Positions 6,432-13,294 of a DNA stretch of 17,065 nucleotides are shown one piece after another (within the stretch, counting starts at the first letter, position 1; the number at the start of each line of letters is the position of its first letter). The DNA is from CAZMCT01 sp964564785 (GTDB lineage Bacteria > Planctomycetota > Phycisphaerae > UBA1845 > Fen-1342). Position numbers and translations under genes: made by a program. Where the stretch lies: assembly GCA_964564785.1 (NCBI GenBank), contig CAZMCT010000089.1, positions 1-17,065 on the forward strand, read 5' to 3'. The notes beneath the pieces were generated by a model. The model was not told where the DNA came from, searched no databases, and was given only the letters and a program-made list of their open reading frames with translations.

Positions 6432-7486
6432 GCGGGCGAGGATGGGGCGAATGCTGCATCGCGGCGGCGTGCGGTGCGGTGGGGCTGAGCGTGCTGGGGT
6501 TGGCCGGGTGCGACGGGAGCCGGCCGGCGGCGGCGCAGGTGGCGGCGCTGGCGGCGGCGGCACAAACCGGGCCCGCAGTGGGGGCAACGGCGATTTCCGG
6601 GTCGGAGCGCGAAGGGCACGCGAGGGAGTCATGGGAAAGCTACGCGACGGCGGTCGGCACGCTGCGGGCGCGGCGGAGCACGCGGGTGGGGCCGCAGGTT
6701 GCGGGACGGGTACAGGCGGTCGAAGTCGAGGTGGGTGACCGCGTGCGGGAGGGCGAAGTCGTCGTCCGACTGGACCCGACGCTGTTCGAGATCGAAGTGG
6801 CCCAGTCGGAGGCGGCGGCGGAGGCGGCCCGCGGGGCGCTGGCGGCGGCCGTCGCGGACTTGGAGCAGAAGGAACGCGAGCTGCGGCGGCAGGCGGACCT
6901 GCTGGCGCGGGGGAGCGGGTCGCCGAAGGACCACGACGATGCACTGGCGGGATACGCGCAGGCACTGGGCACGCGGGCGGAGAGAGCCGGCAAGCTGGCC
7001 GAAGCGGAGCAGCGGGTGCGCTGGGCGCAACAGCGGCTGGACGAGACGCAGGTGCGGGCGCCGTACGCGGGGGCGGTGACGGCACGGCTGGTGGACCCGG
7101 GCGAGCCGGCCAGCGCCGCTCCGGTGACGCACCTGCTGGAAATCCAGGAGGTCGACCGGCTGTATCTGGAGTTCTCGCTGCCGCAGGAGCTGCTGGCCGA
7201 AGTGCGCGCAGGGACGGCGCTGGAATTCCAGGTAGAGGGCGGCGTGGCCGGGTGGCGGACCGGCCACGTGGCCGTGATATTCCCGGCAATCGATGAGGCG
7301 ACGCGTGCGTTCCGTTGCCGGGCGGAGATCGACAACACGGACGGGTTGCTGGCGCCGGGACTGCTGGCGCGGGTGCGGGTAGCGTTGGCCGAGGGGCGGG
7401 AACCGGACGGCCGCGAGACGGTGGCAGGATTCTCTCGCACGGACGCAGATACCTTGTCGGTCGCCACAGCGACCTTCTCGGAATGA
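6428..7486 (+). CDS. RND efflux periplasmic adaptor (membrane-fusion protein, HlyD/AcrA family), lipoprotein
   Basis: Predicted 352-residue adaptor bridging the inner-membrane RND pump and an outer-membrane channel. The N-terminus is a lipoprotein signal ending in LAGC, with C28 as the lipidated residue. The first half of the lipoyl domain is GPQVAGRVQAVEVEVGDRVREGEVVVRLDP (about 88-117). An alpha-helical hairpin occupies about 120-205. The second lipoyl half is TQVRAPYAGAVTARLVDPGEPAS (about 207-229). A beta-barrel domain follows (about 240-320, with LLAPGLLARVRVAL at 307-320). The C-terminal membrane-proximal domain is short, so the protein is slightly smaller than typical AcrA proteins. 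It starts within the stop codon of the TetR gene, and the pump gene follows after 17 bases. Substrates cannot be deduced. Confidence 0.93.
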   Translation: MSGRGWGECCIAAACGAVGLSVLGLAGCDGSRPAAAQVAALAAAAQTGPAVGATAISGSEREGHARESWESYATAVGTLRARRSTRVGPQVAGRVQAVEVEVGDRVREGEVVVRLDPTLFEIEVAQSEAAAEAARGALAAAVADLEQKERELRRQADLLARGSGSPKDHDDALAGYAQALGTRAERAGKLAEAEQRVRWAQQRLDETQVRAPYAGAVTARLVDPGEPASAAPVTHLLEIQEVDRLYLEFSLPQELLAEVRAGTALEFQVEGGVAGWRTGHVAVIFPAIDEATRAFRCRAEIDNTDGLLAPGLLARVRVALAEGREPDGRETVAGFSRTDADTLSVATATFSE

Positions 7487-7503
7487 CCGGTTGAGGTACG
7501 GCG

Positions 7504-10500
7504 TTGATTCTCTCCGACACTGCGATTCGCCGGCCGGTACTGACGACCATGGTGATCGTGGGGATCATCGTGTTCGGGGCGGTGTCGTTCGGGCGGATCG
7601 GGATCGATCTGTTCCCGCGGGTGGAGTTTCCGACGATCACGATTCTGGCGGAGCTGCGGGGTGCGGACCCGGAAACGATCGAGACGACGGTCAGCGACCC
7701 GATCGAGGAGGCGGTGTCGACGATCAGCATGATCAAGCACCTGCGGTCGACCAGCGCGGAGGGGTTTGCGCAGGTGGTGGTGGAGTTCGAGCTGGAGAAG
7801 GACGTCGACGTCGCGTACCAGGAGGTGCAGGCGAAGCTGGGGACGATCCGGGCGGAGCTGCCGGAGGACCTGGAGGACCCGGTGGTCGAGAAGTTCGACA
7901 TCGACGCGGCGCCGATCATGACGGTGGTCCTGTCGGGGCCGCAGTCGATCCGCGAACTGACCCGGCTGGCCGACCGGATGGTGAAGGAGCGGCTACAGCG
8001 GGTGCCGAACGTGGGGCAGGTGAGGCTGGTCGGGGGGCGGGACCGGGAGATCTGGATCTGGCTGGACCGCGACCGGCTGGAGGGGCACCAACTGGCGGTG
8101 TCGGACGTGATCGCGGCACTCCAGAACGAGCATGTGGAATTCCCGGGGGGACGGGTGGAGACCGGTCCGCGCGAATACGTGGTGAAGACGAAGGCGGAGT
8201 TCGCGTCGGCCGCGCAACTGGCGGACATGACAGTGGCGTACCGCGGGGGGGCGGCGATCCGGGTGCGCGACCTGGGGCGGGTCGAAGACGGGATGCAGGA
8301 AGAGCGTTCGCTGGCGCAGCTCAACGATCGGCGGGCGGTGGCGCTCGAGGTGCGGCGGCAGTCGGGGACGAACACGGTCGCGGTGGCGGAGGGCGTGAAG
8401 GCGGAAGTGCAGCGGCTGCGGGCCGACCTGAGGCCGCAGGGCATCGGGCTCGAGATCGCGCAGGACATGTCGGTGTTCATTGAGCGCTCGGTGCACGAAG
8501 TACAGATGCACCTGCTGCTGGGCGGCGGGCTCGCGGTCGCGATCGTCCTGGTGTTCCTGCGGAATCTGCGGAGCACGTTCATCAGCGCGCTGGTCATTCC
8601 CACCTGCCTGATCGGGACGTTCACGCTGATGTACGTGCTGGGGTTCACGCAGAACACGATGACGCTGCTGGCGCTGTCGCTGGCGATCGGCCTGTTGATC
8701 GACGACTCGATCGTGGTGCAGGAAAACACGATGCGGCACGTGGAGCACGGCCGGCCGGCGCGCGAGGCGGCGTCGTTCGCGACGAACGAGATCGCGCTGG
8801 CGGTGCTGGCGACGACGCTCTCGGTGGTGGCGGTGTTCGTGCCGGTGGCGTTCATGAGCGGGATCGTGGGGCGGTTTTTCTACCAGTTCGGGCTGACGGT
8901 CACGTTCGCAGTGCTGATCTCGCTGTTCGTGGCATTCACGCTGGACCCGATGCTGTCGTCACGGATCCTGCGGCCGCCGCGGCGGGGCGGGGCGTACCGC
9001 GTTTCGGAAGCGGCGCTGGCGGCGATCGACCGCGGGTACGAGTGGCTGCTGGGGCGGGCGCTGCGGCGGCGCTGGGCGGTGGTGGGGCTGGCGCTGCTGA
9101 CCTTGCTGGCGACGGGTTACTTGGGGCGGTACGTGCGGACCGAGTTCATTCCGCTGGAGGACCAGAGCGAATTCAACGTGCGGGTGAAGGCCCCGCTGGG
9201 GGCATCGGTGGCCGCGACGCGGGCGGTGTTCGAGGACATCCGCGGGCGGCTGGCGGGTCAACCGTGGCTGGACTATACGTACTACGCGATCGGGGCCGAC
9301 GAATTGCAGCGGGCGAACGAGGGGGTGATGTACGTGAAGATGCGCGACCGCGGCGCGCGGACCACAAGCCAGCGTGACGCGATGACCTGGGCGCGGCAGC
9401 AGCTCGCGGGCGTGCCCGGGGCGAAGATCAGCATTGAGGTCGTGCCGCGGGTCTCGGGCGGCGGGCGCAAGACGGCGGACGTGCAGCTCGAACTGCGCGG
9501 GTCGGACCTGGCGGAGCTGGAGCGGCTGGCCGGGGCGGTGATGCAGCGGATGGCGGGCAGCCCGGGCTACGTGGACCTCGACAGCTCGTACGAGAAGAAC
9601 AAGCCCGAGGTGAACGTGTACGTGAAGCGCGACCGGGCGGCCGACCTGGGCGTGCCGACGCGGGCCATCGCGGGCACGGTCCGGGCGCTGATCGGCGGCG
9701 AGCGGATCGGCAAGTTCAAGGCCGAGGGCGACCGCTTCGACATCAGCGTGCGGCTGGAGGCCCCGCAGCGCAACCGTCCGGAGGACATCGAGCGGCTGAC
9801 GGTCCGCGGGCGCAACGGGGCCCTGGTGAGCCTTCAGAACGTGGCGTGGGTGCGGCCGGAGGCGGGTCCGGTGCAGATTGACCGGTACAACCGGGCGCGG
9901 CAGATCACCGTGCTGGCGAACCTCCAGCGCGACCGGAAGGTGCTGGGCGAGGCGATGGCGGAGCTGGAGCAGACGGTGCGCGAGGTGGGGCTGCCGGCGG
10001 GCTACAGCTACGGGTTCGTGGGCCAGGCGGACGCGATGCGCGAGTCGTTCGGCTATCTGGTCTTCGCGCTGGGGCTGGCGATCGCAATGATCTACATGGT
10101 GCTGGCGTCGCAGTTCGAAAGCTTCATCCACCCCTTCACGATCATGCTTTCGGTGCCGCTGTCGATCATCGGGGCGATCGGGGCGCTTCTGCTGACGGGA
10201 ATGACGCTGAGCATCTTCACCATGATCGGCATCATCATGCTCATGGGCCTGGTGACCAAGAACGGGATTCTGCTGATCGACTATACGAACACGCTGCGGC
10301 GGCGGGACGGGCTGGCGCGGAACGCGGCCCTGCTGCGGGCGGGCCCGACCCGTCTGCGGCCGATCCTGATGACCACGCTGGCGATGATCTTCGGGATGCT
10401 GCCGACCGCCCTGTTCGGCTCCGAGACGCGGGCGCCGATGGCGGTGACGGTCATTGGCGGGTTGATCACCTCGACGCTTCTGACGCTGGTGGTGGTGCCC

Positions 10501-10605
10501 GTCGTGTATACGCTGCTCGACGATTTGGGCCGCGTGTGGCTGCGGCGACCGCGGGCGGCGGCGGTGCTGCCGGGTGCACTAGGGATCGAGGGCGCGCGGG
10601 AATAA
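7504..10605 (+). CDS. RND-family multidrug efflux inner-membrane pump (AcrB/HAE1-like), TTG start
   Basis: Predicted 1033-residue proton-driven transporter of the AcrB/MexB type. I chose the TTG at 7504 because GAGG lies seven bases upstream and the N-terminus MILSDTAIRRPVLTTMVIV is the canonical RND start; no ATG gives a better one. TM1 is at about 13-30. The first large periplasmic loop contains the family motif GIDLFPRVEFPTITI at 33-47. TM2-TM6 begin near 337. The essential TM4 aspartates are D400 and D401 in GLLIDDSIVVQEN. The second half repeats this plan, with periplasmic loop 2 and then TM8-TM12, including the conserved lysine region TKNGILLIDYTN. Length is normal for the family. It is the last gene of the tetR-adaptor-pump operon; no TolC-like gene follows within the window. 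Antibiotics, dyes, solvents or endogenous metabolites are all possible substrates. Confidence 0.95.
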   Translation: MILSDTAIRRPVLTTMVIVGIIVFGAVSFGRIGIDLFPRVEFPTITILAELRGADPETIETTVSDPIEEAVSTISMIKHLRSTSAEGFAQVVVEFELEKDVDVAYQEVQAKLGTIRAELPEDLEDPVVEKFDIDAAPIMTVVLSGPQSIRELTRLADRMVKERLQRVPNVGQVRLVGGRDREIWIWLDRDRLEGHQLAVSDVIAALQNEHVEFPGGRVETGPREYVVKTKAEFASAAQLADMTVAYRGGAAIRVRDLGRVEDGMQEERSLAQLNDRRAVALEVRRQSGTNTVAVAEGVKAEVQRLRADLRPQGIGLEIAQDMSVFIERSVHEVQMHLLLGGGLAVAIVLVFLRNLRSTFISALVIPTCLIGTFTLMYVLGFTQNTMTLLALSLAIGLLIDDSIVVQENTMRHVEHGRPAREAASFATNEIALAVLATTLSVVAVFVPVAFMSGIVGRFFYQFGLTVTFAVLISLFVAFTLDPMLSSRILRPPRRGGAYRVSEAALAAIDRGYEWLLGRALRRRWAVVGLALLTLLATGYLGRYVRTEFIPLEDQSEFNVRVKAPLGASVAATRAVFEDIRGRLAGQPWLDYTYYAIGADELQRANEGVMYVKMRDRGARTTSQRDAMTWARQQLAGVPGAKISIEVVPRVSGGGRKTADVQLELRGSDLAELERLAGAVMQRMAGSPGYVDLDSSYEKNKPEVNVYVKRDRAADLGVPTRAIAGTVRALIGGERIGKFKAEGDRFDISVRLEAPQRNRPEDIERLTVRGRNGALVSLQNVAWVRPEAGPVQIDRYNRARQITVLANLQRDRKVLGEAMAELEQTVREVGLPAGYSYGFVGQADAMRESFGYLVFALGLAIAMIYMVLASQFESFIHPFTIMLSVPLSIIGAIGALLLTGMTLSIFTMIGIIMLMGLVTKNGILLIDYTNTLRRRDGLARNAALLRAGPTRLRPILMTTLAMIFGMLPTALFGSETRAPMAVTVIGGLITSTLLTLVVVPVVYTLLDDLGRVWLRRPRAAAVLPGALGIEGARE

Positions 10606-10613
10606 AAGAGCGG

Positions 10614-10662
10614 GGAACGGGGAAGAGGGAACAGGGAACAGGGAACAGGGAACCGGGAGCGT
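10614..10662. repeat. Short tandem heptamer repeat (GGAACAG-type)
   Basis: Seven head-to-tail 7-base units lie nine bases after the stop codon of the RND pump: GGAACGG, GGAAGAG, then GGAACAG three times (10628-10648), then the diverged GGAACCG and GGAGCGT. The period is exactly seven bases. Purine-rich GGGAACA heptamers are a known class of short tandem repeats in intergenic DNA of several bacteria. Copy number is likely variable. Confidence 0.85.
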
Positions 10663-10765
10663 GGGCTTGCGGACCGTCCCCGTGAGGCGCCGGCCCGCTA
10701 CGTCAGGACCGGCCCGGCTGCCCCAGCGCGTCAGATGCGCCGAACGGCCTCCTGTTGTCACTTGG

Positions 10766-11965
10766 TTACTGCTTCGGCTTCGGCCGGGGCGGCGGCATGT
10801 CGTCCGGAGGGATGAACTTCGACGGGTCGGGGAGCTTCAAGTCGGGCAGGTCCTCGTCGGTGTTCGCGATGTAGACCCACCAGTTGTTGTAGCCGTACTG
10901 CGTGTGGCCGGGGAATTTCGGCACGCGCTCGAGGAGCCATTTCATGTAGCCGAAGTGGCTGTTGCCCCACTCTTGGGCGGAGACGAGCCGCGGAGCACCG
11001 CGCAGGTCGGGGTAGTGGGTCCAGTTATCGGCCCAGGACAGCACGCGGCGCTGGTTGTTGTAGTCGTACCCGCCCTGGCCGTTGGGCGGCACGTGGCAGT
11101 TGCCGACGTGCGAGGGCGTGCCCAGGTGATCCATCTCGAGCCACGAGAAGACGTTCCAAGGATCGCGGCGCTCGTGTGTATTCCAGATGCCGTCTGCAAC
11201 GGCCAGCAGGGCCTGGCTCTCGATCCGGTGCGCGTAACTGTGGATCATGTTGTCCGGGCCGACCTCGTAGTTGAAACCCATGACCCAGGTCGTGCGGCCG
11301 AGCTCGGGCGGGATATCGTACGGCCGGTAGAGCCAGGGGTTGTCGGTCGGGCCGTAGCGGGCGTAGCGGTTGGGGATGTAGCCGGCGAACTCGTCCATGT
11401 GCATGCCGCCGGCGCCCCAGACCCAGAGCTCGGTGATGCCCTCGTTCTGGAAGCGCTCAAGCAGGCCATTCTCCTCGAACATCAGGCGGTAGGAGCTGGT
11501 GGCCGGCTGCCACTTCTGCGTCTTGCGGACCTCGAGGAACGATTCGTCGGTGTAGCGGAAGCCGTCGACCTTCTTCGGGTAGTTGTCGACCTCGAGGATG
11601 TCGACGATGTCGTAGTTGATGTAGCCCCAGCTCGCCTCGCGAACGACGTTGGCGAGGATGTACGAGTACTCGCGCGGGTCGTTGGCCTTGAGGTGCTCGA
11701 TCAGCGTCTTGCCTCCCTCAGATTCGAGCACGGGGTTGTAGACCAGCACGACGACTTTCGCCGCCTTGCGGCCGGTCGCGACGTGCTCGTTGTAGACGAA
11801 CGGGGGGCGCGACCAGGCGAGTTTCTCGCGGTCGGCGACGATGTACGAGCCGGTATGGGCGAGCTCGCCGGTCGGCGCGACCTGCGGGAGGGACTTCCAC
11901 GCGGGCGACTGGGCGAGGGCGAGGGGGGCGAACGCGAGGACGAGGACGACTGTGACGCGGTTCAT
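10766..11965 (-). CDS. Secreted protein of unknown function
   Basis: Predicted 399-residue exported protein that I do not recognise. The ATG at 11965 has GGAG seven bases upstream and opens a clear signal peptide (MNRVTVVLVLAFAPLALAQ, probable cleavage after ALA or AQ). The frame stays open 20 codons further upstream, but those residues would precede the signal peptide. The mature protein is rich in W, Y, N and H. Blocks that look functional are GAGGMHMDEFAGYIPNRYAR (about 204-223), GFNYEVGPDNMIHSYAHRIE (about 248-267), WLEMDHLGTPSHVGNCHVPP (about 295-314) and YGYNNWWVYI (about 365-374). The clustered H/D/E residues could form a metal or catalytic site; this is inference. The C-terminus is a proline-rich tail (PPPRPKPKQ). 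It is convergent with the efflux operon and stands alone. It could be a hydrolase or a binding protein. Confidence 0.8.
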   Translation of the reverse strand: MNRVTVVLVLAFAPLALAQSPAWKSLPQVAPTGELAHTGSYIVADREKLAWSRPPFVYNEHVATGRKAAKVVVLVYNPVLESEGGKTLIEHLKANDPREYSYILANVVREASWGYINYDIVDILEVDNYPKKVDGFRYTDESFLEVRKTQKWQPATSSYRLMFEENGLLERFQNEGITELWVWGAGGMHMDEFAGYIPNRYARYGPTDNPWLYRPYDIPPELGRTTWVMGFNYEVGPDNMIHSYAHRIESQALLAVADGIWNTHERRDPWNVFSWLEMDHLGTPSHVGNCHVPPNGQGGYDYNNQRRVLSWADNWTHYPDLRGAPRLVSAQEWGNSHFGYMKWLLERVPKFPGHTQYGYNNWWVYIANTDEDLPDLKLPDPSKFIPPDDMPPPRPKPKQ

Positions 11966-12028
11966 GCTGGGCTCCAAGGGTGAACTTGCGCAGTATAGCG
12001 GCAGTGACGGGGGGCGTAACCGCATGAG

Positions 12029-12358
12029 TCATTCCGGGGCGCGCGGCGCTTCTGTCACCCGGAGTATCACGGCGACGGGGAGTCTGCCGGCGAAAGCGGG
12101 GTTGCTCCGGCCGCGGCGACGGTCGGGCATCGGGATGGCGGGCAGTGCTTGGCCGTCGAGCTCGATTGTCACGCGGCGCGCGGCAAGGTCGGGCGAGAAC
12201 GGGAGCCCGCCGACGCGGGTGCGGGTATGCGTGTCGGCGACTTCGTGACACAGCGCCTGGCGAACGTAGCCAGCACCGGGGTGCGGCGGAGGGCGGGTCT
12301 TGACGATGCGCGTCCGAGTCACGAAGATAGGGCGTTTGTGGGACGACGTGCCGCCCAC
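12029..12358 (-). CDS. Possible small hypothetical protein (doubtful)
   Basis: This minus-strand frame starts with GTG at 12358 and could encode 109 residues. The sequence is arginine-rich, with no motif I recognise. In favour: about 80 percent of its codons end in G or C, and stretches such as RVTIELDGQALPAIPMP look protein-like. Against: no clear ribosome-binding site, and a start only four bases from the divergent tRNA-Val gene, which would force its promoter inside the tRNA. I keep it only as a doubtful candidate; otherwise 11966-12361 holds just the upstream region of the secreted-protein gene and a candidate tRNA promoter. Confidence 0.25.
   Translation of the reverse strand: MGGTSSHKRPIFVTRTRIVKTRPPPHPGAGYVRQALCHEVADTHTRTRVGGLPFSPDLAARRVTIELDGQALPAIPMPDRRRGRSNPAFAGRLPVAVILRVTEAPRAPE
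12300..12328 (+). promoter_or_regulatory. Candidate promoter of tRNA-Val
   Basis: A TTGACG -35 box (12300-12305) is followed after 17 bases by GAAGAT (12323-12328), a poor match to a -10 box. Transcription would begin about 27 bases before the mature tRNA. The position is right, but the -10 is weak. Confidence 0.35.
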
Positions 12359-12361
12359 GGC

Positions 12362-12435
12362 GGGCGTTTAGCTCAGTTGGCTAGAGCGCATCCTTCACAC
12401 GGATGAGGTCACAGGTTCGAGTCCTGTAACGCCCA
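12362..12435 (+). tRNA. tRNA-Val (anticodon CAC)
   Basis: A full cloverleaf can be folded by eye. The acceptor stem pairs GGGCGTT with AACGCCC. The D arm is GCTC...GAGC. The anticodon stem CATCC/GGATG encloses the loop TTCACAC with anticodon CAC. The variable loop is AGGTC, and the T arm is ACAGG-TTCGAGT-CCTGT. The discriminator base is A and the CCA end is not encoded. The length is 74 bases. CAC reads the valine codon GUG, which is frequent in this GC-rich genome. Confidence 0.97.
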
Positions 12436-12552
12436 TACTCTCTGGTTGGGGACCGTCGTGCACGACGACGCGGAGGCGGGGAGCCTCGGGGGCGGGGCGT
12501 TGGCAGGGGAAGCGCTTGGGAAGAGCGGCCAAAGAAACTGGGGGCGCGGGGG

Positions 12553-12581
12553 TTTACAGGACGATGCCCCTATGGAATACT
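12553..12581 (+). promoter_or_regulatory. Candidate promoter for the 28-residue membrane peptide
   Basis: TTTACA (12553-12558) and AATACT (12576-12581) are separated by 17 bases and match five and four of six consensus positions. Transcription would start near 12588, giving a leader of about 70 bases before the small ORF at 12657. The pair lies in an otherwise very GC-rich gap of about 220 bases after the tRNA. Confidence 0.5.
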
Positions 12582-12656
12582 CTGCGGCCGCTGTTCGGAT
12601 CTCTTGGCCCGTGGGTGGCTGAGGGGTCGGCCAGCGCATCGTAGAGGAGATTGCAT

Positions 12657-12743
12657 ATGTGGGACTGGATCTGGCAGTTTCTGATTGCGGCGGCGGCGGC
12701 GTTCGTCGGCGTCTTTGCGTATTTCGCCGTGAACCCCGTGTAA
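12657..12743 (+). CDS. Small single-span membrane protein (28 residues), unknown function
   Basis: ATG at 12657 to TAA at 12741-12743 encodes 28 residues. The ribosome-binding site GAGGAG lies about eight bases upstream and is one of the strongest in the window. The peptide begins MWDWIWQFLI, continues with a run of five alanines, and ends VNPV. Residues 4-25 are hydrophobic, enough for one transmembrane helix, with a single acidic residue (D3) at the N-terminus and tryptophans at the presumed interface. There is no basic residue at all. A candidate promoter lies 75 bases upstream. The gene is flanked by tRNA-Val and a long non-coding stretch, so no partner is indicated. Roles known for such peptides include modulating a membrane complex, toxin of a type I system, or leader peptide; none can be chosen here. 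Confidence 0.65.
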   Translation: MWDWIWQFLIAAAAAFVGVFAYFAVNPV

Positions 12744-13294
12744 GCCGCAACGACCGGACGGGCTTGCGCACGACGAGGAAAAGCCCTTTTCGTGCGCAGG
12801 CCACCGATTCAGTTGCGCGCGCGATCTCCGGCACTCAGCGCCGCTTCGGGCGGGGAAGGTGGTCGGCCGCGAAGCCGGTCGGGCGGGGGGTGTATCTCCA
12901 ATCGTGCACGACTGGTCGGCACGCGTGGGGTACGCTCTTTTGCGCGCGGGTCAACGGCGCGGCCGCGCCCGGGCTCGCCGTCGGTCGCCGCAAGGCGCCC
13001 GAGATTCACGAGTCTGCCCGTTCGGACGTTGTGGTCCGCGCGCGGCGGAGCCCGGTTCAGGTGCGATGCGGCGGGGGACACGCCGGGGTTGCTCGAGCGG
13101 CCGGTCGGCCAAGCCGCCTCCTGCTACGACCGGGGCGGCGTCGGGCAACGCTGCGTGAGTGACAGTGTCGCACAGACTGCGTGCGCGACGAGGCGGGGCA
13201 AGCGCATCGTGCGCCGCGGTGTGATTGCGTCGCGGCGGACGCGGCACGTGCGGATAGCTCTTACCCGCGACCTACCAGAGATGAGGACCACACT
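12744..13294. other. Long stretch without a convincing gene between the small peptide and hyuA
   Basis: About 550 very GC-rich bases. Several frames are open on both strands (for example 12792-13298 plus and 12951-13247 minus), but all are arginine- and proline-rich shadow-like sequences without ribosome-binding sites or motifs. The visible structure is a hairpin at 12765-12798 and a TCGTGCACGA palindrome at 12902-12911. I looked by eye for tmRNA, RNase P, SRP and 6S RNA landmarks and found none. It may hold an RNA gene or decayed coding sequence. Confidence 0.5.
12765..12798 (+). terminator. Bulged hairpin downstream of the 28-residue peptide gene
   Basis: TGCGCACGA (12765-12773) pairs perfectly with TCGTGCGCA (12790-12798), and AAAAG next to the loop can stack against CTTTT with a CGAGG bulge on one side. 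It lies 22 bases past the stop codon. No U-tract follows the stem on the plus strand, so termination is plausible but unproven. Confidence 0.45.

Noticed and set aside
6087..8855. Minus-strand open frame of 922 codons antisense to the efflux operon
   Set aside because: It is S/R/P/T-rich and low-complexity, has no ribosome-binding site or motif, and mirrors the codon bias of the TetR, adaptor and RND genes on the other strand.
10661..11983. Plus-strand open frame of 440 codons antisense to the secreted unknown protein
   Set aside because: It is a V/A/D/R-rich shadow without a start signal; the minus-strand frame has signal peptide and ribosome-binding site.
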